Under the pieces are notes generated by a model, which did no database searches, was not told the DNA's origin, and saw only the letters and a list, made by a program, of their open reading frames with translations. Below, piece by piece: positions 9,476-19,554 of a DNA stretch of 64,000 nt. The DNA is taken from the NCBI GenBank assembly GCA_006742785.1, contig AP019755.1, forward strand, positions 558,001-622,000, written 5' to 3'. This DNA comes from Nitrosomonas stercoris (GTDB lineage Bacteria > Pseudomonadota > Gammaproteobacteria > Burkholderiales > Nitrosomonadaceae). The position numbers and the translations under genes were made by a program. Position 1 is the first letter of the stretch; each line of letters opens with the position of its first letter.

Positions 9476-10354
9476 ATGTTCAAAGGTAGTCATGTAGCTA
9501 TTGTTACCCCGATGCTAGAAGACGGGGCACTAGATCTGGACAGATTTCGTGCCCTGATTGATTTTCATATTGAGCAGGGAACAGATGGTATTGTCGTGGT
9601 TGGTACAACCGGAGAATCTCCTACCGTAGATTTTGACGAACACGATTTGCTGATTCGAGCCGCTGTTTCTCATGCTGCTGGCCGTATTCCCATTATTGCT
9701 GGTACAGGGGCTAACTCCACACGGGAAGCAATCAGACTAACCGAGTTTTCAAAAAATGCGGGAGCCAACGCCTGCCTATCAGTTGCACCTTATTACAACA
9801 AACCAACCCAAGAAGGACTGTATCAACACTTCAAAACTATTGCGGAAGCAGTTGATATTCCGATGATCTTATACAACGTGCCCAGTAGAACCATTGCAGA
9901 TATCAGCAACGAAACTACGTTACGCTTGACGCAGGTACCGGGCATTATTGGTATCAAGGATGCAACAGGCAACATTGCACGTGGCAGTGATTTGTTACAA
10001 CGTGTTCCGCAAGATTTTGCTGTGTATAGCGGTGACGATAGTACCTCTCTAGCATTATTGCTGCTGGGTGGACATGGCACAATTTCAGTCACCGCTAACA
10101 TTGCGCCCCGACTCATGCATGAAATGTGTACTGCAGCATTAGCCGGTGATGCAATCAAAGCACGCACGATTAATGCACAATTATTCGCACTGCACACCCA
10201 TTTATTTGTTGAATCCAATCCGATTCCCGTCAAATGGGCGGTTGCACAAATGGGCCTGATTAATGAAAGCATACGTTTACCGCTCACTCCTCTATCCAAT
10301 CAACATCACGATCTGATCAGAAAAGCCATGCAACAGGCTGGTATCACAATTTAA
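9476..10354 (+). CDS. dapA: 4-hydroxy-tetrahydrodipicolinate synthase
   Basis: It condenses pyruvate with aspartate semialdehyde in lysine and diaminopimelate synthesis. The 292 residues form a single TIM barrel. Key residues visible are the GTTGESPT pyruvate-binding motif near 44-51, the catalytic tyrosine in YNVPSRT near 133 and the Schiff-base lysine in GIKDATG near 161. The ATG follows an AGGGTG ribosome site. bamC starts 10 bp after the stop, an arrangement also found in enterobacteria (dapA-bamC), which supports both calls. Confidence 0.98.
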   Translation: MFKGSHVAIVTPMLEDGALDLDRFRALIDFHIEQGTDGIVVVGTTGESPTVDFDEHDLLIRAAVSHAAGRIPIIAGTGANSTREAIRLTEFSKNAGANACLSVAPYYNKPTQEGLYQHFKTIAEAVDIPMILYNVPSRTIADISNETTLRLTQVPGIIGIKDATGNIARGSDLLQRVPQDFAVYSGDDSTSLALLLLGGHGTISVTANIAPRLMHEMCTAALAGDAIKARTINAQLFALHTHLFVESNPIPVKWAVAQMGLINESIRLPLTPLSNQHHDLIRKAMQQAGITI

Positions 10355-10363
10355 AGGTTGACC

Positions 10364-11524
10364 ATGTTTAACAAGCGTCCTTCCAGGCGTCTAGAAAGAT
10401 TTCTGATTATCAATATTGCACTGGTTACTCTTATTACCGGCTGTAATTTAATGCCAGAAAATAAGAAGATTGATTATAAATCGGCAGGCAAACTGCCTCC
10501 TCTTGAGGTGCCTCCTGATTTAACCAGCCCTGAAGCAGATGGTCGTTTTTTTATTCCGGATGTAGATGCTTCCGGTAGCGCTACCTTCTCAACCTACAAC
10601 AGTTCACGTAGCGGGTTATCCAGAGAACGTGCTAACTTGCCAGTACTTTCTGCTACCACCTCCCAAAACGGTATTCACATTGAACGTCTTGGCACTGAAC
10701 GCTGGCTGGTCATACCACGTGAACCTGCTGCAGTATGGCAGGTAGTCAAGGAATTTTGGCAAGACATGGGATTTTTGCTCAAAATAGAAGCAGCTGATCT
10801 GGGCATTATGGAAACGGATTGGGCAGAAAATCGCGCGAAAATACCACAAGATATTATTCGCAGTGCGCTATCGACCTTTTTTGATGGGCTTTACTCCACT
10901 GCTGAGCGCGATAAGTTTCGTACACGTCTAGAACAAGATCAAGCAGGTAATACTGAAATCTTTATCAGCCACCGCGGTATGGTCGAGGTATTGGCAGATC
11001 GCAATACCAGTCGTACTATCTGGCAACCACGCGCATCAGATCCTGAATTGGAAGCAGAAATGCTCAATCGACTGATGCAACGCTTTGGCGTGGATGAAGA
11101 GCGTGCAACCGCTGAAATTGCAGCAAGCAGCACAGCGCCCGAAGCGCTTGCATTTCTGGACAAGGCAACGGGCACATTGATTGTCAAAGAGCCATTTGAT
11201 CGTGCCTGGCGCCGAGTTGGGATTGAATTAGACCGGATTGGTTTTACAGTGGAAGACCGTGACCGTTCAAACGGCACTTACTTTGTACGCTATGTGAATC
11301 CGGATGAAGAAATTCGCGATGCAGGCAAGGGTAAAGGCTTGCTTTCCAAGCTAGCATTTTGGTCAAGTGACACGGATAAAAATCTGACCGCAGAAAAATA
11401 CCAGATTAAAGTCAATGAAATTGGGCCAAATAGCGAAGTCAGCGTATTTGATGCGGATGGAGCTGCAGAAGAATCGGAAATCACCAAGAGGATTCTTGAT
11501 TTGCTGTATGAGCAGCTTAAGTAA
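10364..11524 (+). CDS. bamC: outer-membrane protein assembly lipoprotein BamC
   Basis: BamC is a lipoprotein subunit of the BAM complex that inserts beta-barrels into the outer membrane. The 386-residue product has a charged N-terminus, a hydrophobic segment and a lipobox LITGC. A flexible region follows (KLPPLEVPPDLTSP, which resembles the part that binds BamD), then two repeated helix-grip modules beginning near GTERWLVI and GTLIVKEPFDRAW. I chose the ATG at 10364 because AAAGG lies six bases before it; a TTG two codons earlier has no spacing for that site. Two hairpins follow the stop. Confidence 0.92.
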   Translation: MFNKRPSRRLERFLIINIALVTLITGCNLMPENKKIDYKSAGKLPPLEVPPDLTSPEADGRFFIPDVDASGSATFSTYNSSRSGLSRERANLPVLSATTSQNGIHIERLGTERWLVIPREPAAVWQVVKEFWQDMGFLLKIEAADLGIMETDWAENRAKIPQDIIRSALSTFFDGLYSTAERDKFRTRLEQDQAGNTEIFISHRGMVEVLADRNTSRTIWQPRASDPELEAEMLNRLMQRFGVDEERATAEIAASSTAPEALAFLDKATGTLIVKEPFDRAWRRVGIELDRIGFTVEDRDRSNGTYFVRYVNPDEEIRDAGKGKGLLSKLAFWSSDTDKNLTAEKYQIKVNEIGPNSEVSVFDADGAAEESEITKRILDLLYEQLK

Positions 11525-11535
11525 GCAATACTAAA

Positions 11536-11572
11536 TATCCTTATTTTTAATAACCTTCTAAAAATAAGGATA
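11536..11572 (+). terminator. hairpin after bamC
   Basis: TATCCTTATTTTTA is exactly repeated in reverse complement (TAAAAATAAGGATA) across a nine-base loop. The 14-bp stem contains its own T-run. Confidence 0.6.
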
Positions 11573-11592
11573 CCAACAAATTTAAACCGATA

Positions 11593-11632
11593 TTGACAAA
11601 AAAACCATCTGAAATGATGGTTTTTTTGTCAA
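11593..11632. terminator. bidirectional rho-independent terminator
   Basis: This is a perfect 17-bp inverted repeat (TTGACAAAAAAACCATC) around a six-base loop. The A-run and T-run flanks serve both strands, between convergent bamC and the small lipoprotein gene. Confidence 0.85.
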
Positions 11633-11647
11633 TGGAGCTATTGTTCT

Positions 11648-11851
11648 TTAGTGCTCTGGAATGGCTGATTGGCCCTCTTCCAGACATTTTCCATTTCCAT
11701 CCAGTCCGTGCTCACACTCAATTGTTCCGCCAGCTATAACTTTTTCATAATTTGCTTTCTCTGATTCTGGCATAAATGTGCTAGAACGACCACCATCACA
11801 AGCCACCAGCAGAATCGCAGTAGCGGCAATAGCCAAGTGAGTAAATTTCAT
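11648..11851 (-). CDS. small lipoprotein, unknown function
   Basis: The 67-residue product has a signal sequence ending in the lipobox LLVAC, so it should be lipid-anchored. The mature part is short and polar, with two further cysteines (IECEHGLDGNGKCLEEG) placed to form a disulphide. An AAGGA ribosome site lies 11 bases before the ATG. It is convergent with bamC and shares its terminator. I recognise no family. Confidence 0.65.
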   Translation of the reverse strand: MKFTHLAIAATAILLVACDGGRSSTFMPESEKANYEKVIAGGTIECEHGLDGNGKCLEEGQSAIPEH

Positions 11852-12086
11852 TATTAAAATTCCTTTTTAAAAAATTTCATAAAACCTTACCGCAAAAGGC
11901 AGTATATAACATAAATATCTTTATACTCAAGCTGTAGAACGAAAATAATAATACTTATTTCTTGCAACCTTGGAGTTGCCTAGCTCTTATTCATTTTTAC
12001 AGAAATGGAGCTCCATAAAAATACGATACAGATATTACATCCAACAAAACAATACTACATCGAAAAATACAATGTGCGCAAACAGG

Positions 12087-13616
12087 TTATTGCTGCGCAA
12101 AATCACTTAAGCGAAATCCTAATACCCACAAACACGCAAAATAACTCATTGCCCCTTGGATGACGATCAATCCCAATTTCATTGCTCGCTCCGTAGCTGT
12201 CAAAACAAACCAATCGGCATTATCTCCAGCCGTAAACCATACGCCGATACTCATCACTATCAGGGCAACCAATACCTTCAACAAAAAAACTCTCCAACCA
12301 GGCAAAGGTTGATAAATTCCCAGTGAACGCAATTTAGAATAAAGAATACTGGCATTCAAACATGCTCCTAAACCAATTGCCAACGCAAGCCCGGCATGTT
12401 GTAGAGGAATGATAAATATCAGATTCATCAATTGGGTAGCAGCCAGTGTCACTATCGCGATCTTGACCGGTGTTTTGATATTTTGCCGAGCATAAAACCC
12501 CGGCGCCAATACTTTTACCAGAATTAATCCAAGTAAACCAATGCTATAAGCAACTAGTGCTTGCTGAGTCATCCAGACATCTTCCATCGAGAAAGCACCG
12601 TAATAAAACAAGGTGGTGATCAGTGGCACCGCCAATAATGCCAGTGCCACCGCTGCCGGCAATGTCAATAAAAATGTCAGGCGCAGCCCCCAGTCTAGCA
12701 AGCGAGAAAAATCTGCCGTACTGTTAGCTGAATAATGACGTGATAATGAAGGCAAAATTACGGTACCCAATGCTACTCCCAGCATGCCAGCTGGAAATTC
12801 CATCAGTCGATCCGCATAATATAGCCATGACACACTGCCAGTGATCAACAATGATGCAAAAATCGTATTGATCAATAAGCTGATTTGCCCGATTGAAACA
12901 CCAAATACAGCAGGCCCCATCAGTTTCAGCACCCGCCAGGCACCACTGTCACGAAACCTGAAACGCAAGCGCGGCATTCTCTTCAGACGCAACAAAAAAG
13001 GAGCCTGAAAGAATAGCTGCAAAACGCCTCCAATAAATACTGCCCAAGCCAGTGCCAACACTGGCGGATCCATGAGCGGTGCAAGCCATAAAGCGCAAAC
13101 GATAAAGGAAAGGTTCAATAAAACTGGCGTTAATGCTGGAACCGAGAAATTGCTATAGGTATTTAAAATACCGCCTGCCAGCGCCACTAATGAAATAAAC
13201 AGGATGTAGGGAAAAGTAATTCTGAGTAACGCGACAGTTAGCTCAAATTTATCTGGATCGGTCGAAAATCCCGGCGCACTGATGTAAATAATCACTGGTG
13301 CAGCAATAATACCCAGCAGCGTCACAACAAACAAAGCTGCCCCCAGCAAAGTCGTGACATGATCAATAAATTCACGTATCTGTTCTTCTGTTTGATTATT
13401 TTTGTATTCCGCTAGAACAGGAACGAATGCCTGGGAAAAAGCACCTTCTGCAAATAAGCGCCTGAGCAGATTTGGAATACGAAATGCAACAAAAAATGCA
13501 TCTGTTGCCATACCAGCACCAAATATCCTGGCAATAATCAGATCTCGAATAAAGCCAAGAATACGCGAAATCAGCGTCATGCCACTGACTGTGGCGAGTG
13601 CTTTAAGTAGATTCAA
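12087..13616 (-). CDS. murJ: lipid II flippase MurJ (MviN)
   Basis: MurJ is an inner-membrane flippase that moves lipid II outward for peptidoglycan synthesis. The sequence is strongly hydrophobic with about 14 predicted segments and starts with the family opening [20 protein letters not shown], then [32 protein letters not shown] and QAFVPVL. The frame is open back to a TTG at 13664. The TTG at 13616, which gives the conserved MNLLKAL start and 509 residues, fits the family better. The region on its 5' side, where rpsT often lies in relatives, is instead occupied by an IS630-family element. Confidence 0.95.
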   Translation of the reverse strand: MNLLKALATVSGMTLISRILGFIRDLIIARIFGAGMATDAFFVAFRIPNLLRRLFAEGAFSQAFVPVLAEYKNNQTEEQIREFIDHVTTLLGAALFVVTLLGIIAAPVIIYISAPGFSTDPDKFELTVALLRITFPYILFISLVALAGGILNTYSNFSVPALTPVLLNLSFIVCALWLAPLMDPPVLALAWAVFIGGVLQLFFQAPFLLRLKRMPRLRFRFRDSGAWRVLKLMGPAVFGVSIGQISLLINTIFASLLITGSVSWLYYADRLMEFPAGMLGVALGTVILPSLSRHYSANSTADFSRLLDWGLRLTFLLTLPAAVALALLAVPLITTLFYYGAFSMEDVWMTQQALVAYSIGLLGLILVKVLAPGFYARQNIKTPVKIAIVTLAATQLMNLIFIIPLQHAGLALAIGLGACLNASILYSKLRSLGIYQPLPGWRVFLLKVLVALIVMSIGVWFTAGDNADWFVLTATERAMKLGLIVIQGAMSYFACLWVLGFRLSDFAQQ

Positions 13617-14150
13617 TTGTTTATATCTTTTCAGGAAAGGATTACTCAGTAATCTTGTGTGCAAGAATTATACTGTAGTAGCCAGATCAAATAATCCTGA
13701 TCGATTTGTTGCAGAAATGTTGCCTTCAACTATTGAGATGTTTTAGCAGGCGGGATAAAACTAGAGCATTTCTCGTTTAGTTAGATACATAGCCGGAGTT
13801 GGTGAAGTAGTTACGGCATTCCTGGGGCCGGATGGTTTCAATGATGCTGCCGATAGCGGTCCAGAGAGCATCAAAGGATCGTTCGGCGGCTTTACGCAGG
13901 AGGGTTTTGATTTTGGAGAAGACCTGTTCAATGGGGTTGAGGTCGGGAGAATAAGGCGGCAGATAAAGGATTTCTGCACCTTTGTCCTTGATCATCTCCC
14001 GGACACCGGCAACCTTGTGGCTGCTCAGGTTGTCGCAGATAACGATATCACCTGGCTTGAGTGCAGGGCAGAGCTGGGTTTCCACATAAACCAGGAAAGC
14101 TGCGCCATTCATGGGCGCATCCAGACACCACGGCGCAAGCAAACCGTTAA

Positions 14151-14999
14151 GAGCCTGTTTACGATCTTCTGAGTAATAGTGCCAAGAAAGCCAAATGAAT
14201 GAGCTGCAAGCTGGTATCAAGTTTACGTTCGCAGTTTTTCCATAATCTTCGGCACTTTTCCAGCCAGGCGAAACTACGTTCCACTATCCAGCGCCTGGGC
14301 ATAACCTTGAAGGTATGCAGTTTGCTGCGTTTGGCGATCTGCACGGTGACAGGTTTGCCCAGAATTTCTTGCACACTTTCGGCAAATGGTGCTCCAGTAT
14401 AGCCACCGTCACACAGCAAACCTTGCACTTGTCCCAAACTCGATCTGCAACGCTTCAAGGCCTGCAATGCACCGTTACGGTCAGTCACTTCCGCTGTCGT
14501 CACTGCAATGGCGTGCGGCAACCCCAAGGTATCAACAGCGATATGGCGCTTGATGCCCGACACCTTCTTGCCGGCGTCATAGCCTTTCTGGTCAGCCGTG
14601 TCTGTATTCTTCACGCTTTGCGCGTCCACAATCAAGAACGTGCTGCAAGCGTTGCGCCCCAGTTTCTCTCGGGCCGCGCCAACCTGATTTTTTTAATGCC
14701 TGCTCCAGCACGCTCACGCCGTGCTGGTCAGGCTCATTCCATTTGCGCCAATAGGCATATACACTCTGCCATTTGGGAAACTCTCCGGGCAAAAATCTCC
14801 ACTGGCAACCAGTACGCAGCAGATACAGCACAGCACAAAATACTTCATACAAATCTATTGTCGTGGGTTTGGTGCTGCGCCTCACGCTACGCAATAGCGG
14901 CTCTATCTCGGCAAACTTCTCTTTGCTAATATCACTGGCATATTTTGTTCTCTTCATCCACGTATCGTAAGGAATAATGATGAGATCGTAAACGGGCTC
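14151..14999 (-). mobile_element. IS5-family insertion sequence, copy B (849 bp, nested)
   Basis: The ends are GAGCCTGTTTACGATCT and, in reverse complement from the other side, GAGCCCGTTTACGATCT. TAA flanks both sides (14148-14150 and 15000-15002). It sits inside the IS630-family transposase gene, so it arrived later. It is nearly identical to copies A and C, which indicates recent activity. Confidence 0.93.
14159..14957 (-). CDS. IS5-family transposase (two frames joined by slippage)
   Basis: The first frame starts at 14957 (MKRTKYASDISKEK) and, if not shifted, stops at 14592. The second frame carries NQVGAAREKLGRN, then IVDAQSVKNTDTADQKGYD (first Asp), LLCDGGYTG (second Asp) and VERSFAWLEKCRRLWKNCER (catalytic Glu). 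They join at seven A on the coding strand (14688-14694). The second frame opens with a stop codon overlapping that A-run, so the fusion point is closely constrained. The combined product would be about 265 residues, normal for the family. Otherwise it is intact. Confidence 0.85.
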
Positions 15000-15699
15000 T
15001 AAGATGCAATCCGGCAACGAAAGTCATGGTTTTGTGACTGCCGGGAGCATGGTCATAGCATCGCTCTCCCACAGGACAGCGGCCATACTGCCTCGTCATG
15101 TCCGTGCTTGCTCCCGTTTCATCGAGAAAGATCAGGCGAGCGGGATCGCAGGTCTTTTGCCAGTCTCGCCAAATGAGCCTTGCCGCCGCCACGTCAGCAC
15201 GCTCTTGTTCGCTGGCCTTCAGTGTTTTTTTTATAACTGTATCCCAGCGAGCGGATAAATCGGTCAACCGAGGAAACGTGGACACGAACCCCCAAAGTCT
15301 CTTCAATCCAATCGCGCAGCTGCGCAAGCGTTATGTCCTTATCCTCCAGAAGCTTGCCCTTGACCTCTGCAGCATGGGCGCTCAACGCATGACGCCGGTA
15401 ACCTCCAATCTTGCGCGGGGAAACGCTCCCTTCCCGTCTCCACAGGCAGGTTATCTTCGATACAAATGAGGGGCTGACTGAATATTTATCGGCCACGGCC
15501 CTGATACTCAGACCCTTTTCTGTGTCCGCCACTACCCGCCAGCGCAAATCCTCTGAATAAGCTTTCGGCATCTCTCACCTCCTATCCTTTCTTATTTTAA
15601 CGTACAGGGGAATTCCAGTGATTCTAATTAAAAGAAAAACGCTCTAAATAACTTTGGTTGATTTATGTAATTTTTTGCAACTAAATTAGGATAAAAACA

Positions 15700-15733
15700 A
15701 AGCACCTGATTTCTCAAAATGAATCAGATGCTT
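15700..15733 (-). terminator. terminator of flhDC
   Basis: On the minus strand AAGCATCTGATT pairs with AATCAGGTGCTT with one mismatch. It is followed by a T-rich tract (TTTGTTTTT), 40 bp after the flhC stop. Confidence 0.7.
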
Positions 15734-15769
15734 ATAGATTGGTTTAATTAACCTGTTTATTCAAAAATA

Positions 15770-16348
15770 TCAAACAGCACACGCTTCTCTCGCTGCGACC
15801 AATTGGGCCTCTTTCGCTTTACGTGCAGCAGCTCGTTTGGTTTTGCCGGCACGGGAAGGTACATGGCACAATCCACAAACATGATTGGATTGAATATCCA
15901 GACTATGCACCAGGAAATTTCCATCACATTGGACACAAGATGTCGTGGATAACACACCGCTCTCTACAAAACGAATCAAGGTCCATGCCCGTGTAAAGCT
16001 TAGGATGCGTTGCAAATGATTTGCCTCAATATGTTCCAGATACAATTGATAGCTCTTGATCAGCGCATCAATATCACGCACATTTGTATGTCGTACAATA
16101 TAATCGTAAATATTGATAAACAATGATGAGTGCATGTTTGGCTGCCAGCCAGTAAACCAATCCTCAGAATAAGGCAACATGCCTTTGGGAGGAGACATAC
16201 CTTTGACTTCTTTATACAAGCGTACCAGACGCTCACGGCTCAATGTGGTATATGCCTCAAGCACTTGTAATCTGGCTCCTAATCGGACCAGCTCGGTGGC
16301 AAGTTGAATTTGCTTGCCCTCTGATAGGACACTTTTTGCTTTTTTCAT
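15770..16348 (-). CDS. flhC: flagellar master regulator subunit FlhC
   Basis: With FlhD, FlhC forms the heterohexameric activator of class II flagellar genes. At 192 residues it matches the family. It contains IQLATELVRLGARLQVLEAYT in the N-terminal half and four cysteines in the C-terminal half (CVQCDG and VCGLC) that bind zinc. I chose the ATG at 16348 because AAGGAGGT lies directly upstream; the frame extends nine codons further without a ribosome site. It follows flhD by 23 bp, and a terminator lies downstream next to the IS630-family element. No other flagellar genes are in the window. Confidence 0.95.
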   Translation of the reverse strand: MKKAKSVLSEGKQIQLATELVRLGARLQVLEAYTTLSRERLVRLYKEVKGMSPPKGMLPYSEDWFTGWQPNMHSSLFINIYDYIVRHTNVRDIDALIKSYQLYLEHIEANHLQRILSFTRAWTLIRFVESGVLSTTSCVQCDGNFLVHSLDIQSNHVCGLCHVPSRAGKTKRAAARKAKEAQLVAAREACAV

Positions 16349-16371
16349 AACTACCTCCTTTATACTACTGC

Positions 16372-16689
16372 TCAAGAAATTTTCTCGGCAGGTTGTCCAG
16401 CCATTAGGATGGCTGCATGTGATTGGGTGATGGCACGATCGTGTTTGTGGTTGGTCAGAATTTCTGCAATCAAACTGTCATCAAAACGGAATCGGCATAA
16501 CAACATATTAGATCCAGCCATTTTGAGTAACTGACTATTGGTTAATTTAACCAGGATATCTGCTATATCTTCATCAACCCCTAAGCGATATATTGCTGCC
16601 ACTCTATCTTCACGTAGCATTTGTTGAGCCAGCAGCAAATAACTGAGATTGATTTCCTTGATTTCATCTAAAATCTGATTTGCTCCCAT
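16372..16689 (-). CDS. flhD: flagellar master regulator subunit FlhD
   Basis: This is a 105-residue helical DNA-binding partner of FlhC. Recognisable segments are ILDEIKEINLSYLLLAQQM, LREDRVAAIYRLG and LCRFRFDD. The ATG at 16689 has AGAGGAG nine bases upstream; the frame is open a further 13 codons but lacks a better site. It is the first gene of the flhDC operon. The 222 bp upstream, to the end of comEC, must hold its promoter; I see a hairpin there (16798-16820) but no clear activator site. Confidence 0.93.
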   Translation of the reverse strand: MGANQILDEIKEINLSYLLLAQQMLREDRVAAIYRLGVDEDIADILVKLTNSQLLKMAGSNMLLCRFRFDDSLIAEILTNHKHDRAITQSHAAILMAGQPAEKIS

Positions 16690-16797
16690 TTTTACCGCTC
16701 CTCTTGGCTTCAAAAATGATGTAAGCATTTTTAACCAAAGAGCAAATTGGATAAAGTGGGCTATTACTATATTAACCGTAGGAGTTCAGCCTAAAAG

Positions 16798-16820
16798 TTT
16801 GTAGGAAAAACACCTACAAA
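16798..16820 (-). terminator. hairpin between comEC and flhD
   Basis: TTTGTAGG pairs perfectly with CCTACAAA around seven bases, and on the minus strand it is followed by CTTTT. It probably ends comEC transcription before flhDC. A second small hairpin (GCTGTT and AACAGC) lies at about 16842-16858. Confidence 0.45.
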
Positions 16821-16911
16821 TATATTCACCTATTAGTCGCTGTTAAAAAAACAGCTAAAGAGATCGGCAAACCAGATGGCTTGTGGATTGTTTTCAACAC
16901 AATCATGGCTA

Positions 16912-19296
16912 CTATTTATATTGATCGTGCCAAAAACGACGATGCAATGCTCTCCAAGTACCAATTTCGATTCTTTTACGTGCAAATCGCAACAATATCG
17001 CACCATCATGATCACTGCGTTGTAGCAAACTTCCTTGCGCTTGATAACGAGCAGTTACTTCCGTATGAGGATGACCAAATCTGCTCCGATAGCCCACTGT
17101 AAAAATGGCATAATCCGGATTCACACGCTGAACAAAGGCTGGTGAAGAAGAAGAGCGACTGCCGTGATGCGGCACAATCAAGACATTGGCAGCAAGTAAG
17201 TCGCTCGCACGCTGTAACAAATCCGCCTCTGTTTTACGATCAATATCACCAGGCAACAATATGCTGCCATGCGGAGTTGTTACTTTCAGCACGCAACTCA
17301 TCGCATTGCTGTCGCGTTTTTGTAATGGTGAAAAATCGGCTACCTGCGGATGAAGTATTTCAAAACGCACCCCATCCCACCACCAGGCAGTACCCGCCAC
17401 ACAATCATGATTATCTGTAATCGCTTGTCGGATCGGATGCTCTGTTGCAGCTGACATCAGCAATTCTTTAGTTGGCATACCTGCCAAAACTGACAATGTC
17501 CCGCCACTATGATCCGAATCTGCATGAGAGATGATGATTTTATCCAGCGTCCGAATACCTTCACCGCGCATAAACGGCAAGATGACATACTTCCCACTAT
17601 CACCATTACTATATTTCGGACCGGTGTCGTACAACATCGTGTGATGACGAGTACGCAATACCACAGACAATCCCTGTCCGACATCCAGCACAGATACCCA
17701 TAATTCTCCTTCTGCTGGTTTTTCTAGCACACTAAAAAATAGTGGAATTCCCATCAAAATACCTAACCACCGAGCGGGAAAACCAGCGGTAATGCCTAAT
17801 CCTGGCCCACCTGGTAACAGCAGCCATACCACACCAATTATCGCTACAATTACAGCCCATAAAGGAGGTGTATGCTGTTGCCAAGTTGCTAAAGGAAGCT
17901 CTCCCAACCAGTGCAAACATTCCATCGTAATTTGCAAAACAGGATGGGCAACCAGCAGCAAAAATTCCAACCCTGGAATCGTAGCCAATAATGACAACGG
18001 TACAATGATCAATGTAATGATCGGGATCGCTACTGCATTGGCAACGGGTGATATCAGTGAAATTTGTTGAAACAGAATCAGCAACAATGGAAACAAGCCA
18101 AGTGTAATAGCCCACTGGATACGCAGCCAGCCAATGATTGTGCCTGGTTGTCCCACTCGACCAGATACTACCAGGCAGATTAATGCTACCGCAGCAAACG
18201 ACAACCAAAATCCCGGTGCAATCACTGCCCATGGATCGAGTACCACTACCAGCAATAACACCCAGCCTAATACCGATAAAGCATGCACACGCTGATTACC
18301 CCAGAATGCCACTACAATGACGCACATCATAAATAACGCTCGCCTTACCGGCACAGCAAAGCCTGCCAGTAAGGCATAACCAAGTGCGACTATCAAACCA
18401 CACAGCAGTGCAAATTTACGCGCCGGCAACCAGAGTGCCAAACCAGCACGCTGCCAAATCCAATAAGCCATAAATGCGACTAAACCCGCTACCAGCGTAA
18501 TATGTGAACCAGAAATTGCCATGAGATGACTGGTACCGGTATGGATAAAAGTGTCCCACTGTTCTACTGGAATAGAGCGCTGATCTCCTACTACCAACGC
18601 AATTAACACACCGGCATAAGGATAATCAGCTAAATAATGTCGGAAAAGATTACGAATTTCGGCGCGTTTACGCTCAAAGAAATAGTTTGGGTGATGTTCT
18701 AAAACGGCAAGTCGACTATTACTTTCTGCTCGGCGTATATAGCCCACTGCACGAACGTTGCGTTCAAGCAATTTGGCTTCATAATCAGCAACATGTGGAT
18801 TGATATTGCCGTGTGGACGTTTCAGACGAACTACTAGCTGCCAACGTTCTCCTGCCATTACTTCAGGCAAATTACCTTCCTGATAACGATTATCCCGATA
18901 CCAAGCCAGTTGAATATGTGTCGGGATGATCGCGTTGGGCGTCAACACCTGTTCCACTTTGAAGCGAAAACGCACGTTTACACTGGTAACTTGCGGTAAT
19001 TCTGTCACCACACCTACCACAGCGATATCTTGTCCTTCCCATGCGTGGGGTAATTCATCTGCCAATCTGCTCTGTGCCGATAATGCAGTCCAGAAGAAAC
19101 CAGCCATTAACATGACAACCCACCAGAGACACCTGCTAGCTAACAGGGCAAAACGGAATTTGCAACGCGCAAGCATGAAAGCCGTGCACCCAACTGGAAT
19201 TAACCCAATTGCCCAGCACATTTCCGGCAATACCGGCTGCTGTAACAGCCAAAGCGCCCCCAATACAAACGCAAGGCTGTAGATCCCGATGAACAC
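16912..19296 (-). CDS. comEC: competence protein ComEC/Rec2, DNA uptake channel
   Basis: ComEC forms the inner-membrane channel for transforming DNA. The 794 residues show a hydrophobic N-terminal pair of helices, a soluble OB-like region, the multi-helix competence domain (YPYAGVLIALVVGDQRSI, HLMAISGSHITLVAG) and a C-terminal metallo-beta-lactamase-like domain with VLDVGQGLSVVL and the metal motif HADSDHSGG near residue 590. All three domains are present, so uptake competence is plausible. The gene stands alone, upstream of flhDC on the same strand with a hairpin between. Confidence 0.95.
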   Translation of the reverse strand: MFIGIYSLAFVLGALWLLQQPVLPEMCWAIGLIPVGCTAFMLARCKFRFALLASRCLWWVVMLMAGFFWTALSAQSRLADELPHAWEGQDIAVVGVVTELPQVTSVNVRFRFKVEQVLTPNAIIPTHIQLAWYRDNRYQEGNLPEVMAGERWQLVVRLKRPHGNINPHVADYEAKLLERNVRAVGYIRRAESNSRLAVLEHHPNYFFERKRAEIRNLFRHYLADYPYAGVLIALVVGDQRSIPVEQWDTFIHTGTSHLMAISGSHITLVAGLVAFMAYWIWQRAGLALWLPARKFALLCGLIVALGYALLAGFAVPVRRALFMMCVIVVAFWGNQRVHALSVLGWVLLLVVVLDPWAVIAPGFWLSFAAVALICLVVSGRVGQPGTIIGWLRIQWAITLGLFPLLLILFQQISLISPVANAVAIPIITLIIVPLSLLATIPGLEFLLLVAHPVLQITMECLHWLGELPLATWQQHTPPLWAVIVAIIGVVWLLLPGGPGLGITAGFPARWLGILMGIPLFFSVLEKPAEGELWVSVLDVGQGLSVVLRTRHHTMLYDTGPKYSNGDSGKYVILPFMRGEGIRTLDKIIISHADSDHSGGTLSVLAGMPTKELLMSAATEHPIRQAITDNHDCVAGTAWWWDGVRFEILHPQVADFSPLQKRDSNAMSCVLKVTTPHGSILLPGDIDRKTEADLLQRASDLLAANVLIVPHHGSRSSSSPAFVQRVNPDYAIFTVGYRSRFGHPHTEVTARYQAQGSLLQRSDHDGAILLRFARKRIEIGTWRALHRRFWHDQYK

Positions 19297-19554
19297 TAAT
19301 GCGACAACTCAATAAATGATCTGGTAGAAAATAACAATGACAATGCTGGTAAATAGAAACACTGTCATTATTAGCGTCAACCCCAGCGTTAACTAAAACA
19401 CTTGTCCCAGATCACTGTAATTAGTGTAGCAATAGATGTGCAAAATATATTAACCAAACGTTGCACTACTTCTCTGGAAATTCCTAAAACTTAAAAGATA
19501 AGCAAAACAGCCGTTTAATCAGATACGAACAAAAATACTTATTTCAATTAAATA

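Larger units (their letters stand above)
13777..15571 (-). pseudogene. IS630-family transposase split by IS5-family insertion
   Basis: The gene begins at 15571 (MPKAYSEDLRWRVVADTEKG), with helix-turn-helix DNA-binding segments. It passes through a run of eight A on the coding strand (15225-15232), where a +1-type shift joins it to the frame ending FVAGLHL at about 15003. The IS5-family element then interrupts it. The remaining part resumes as NGLLAPWCLDAPMNG and ends at 13777. All three acidic catalytic residues are present across the pieces: LIFLDETGAS, DIVICDNLSSHK and PDLNPIEQVFSKIK. It is inactive because of the insertion. Confidence 0.88.
13764..15644 (-). mobile_element. IS630-family insertion sequence, interrupted by IS5-family copy B
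   Basis: The left end GAGCATTTCTCGTTTAGTTAGA and the right end, reverse complemented, GAGCGTTTTTCTTTTAATTAGA match at 18 of 22 bases. Both sides carry TA (13762-13763 and 15645-15646), the expected IS630/Tc1 target duplication. Without the 849-bp insert and its TAA duplication the element is 1029 bp. It lies between murJ and flhC. Confidence 0.88.
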
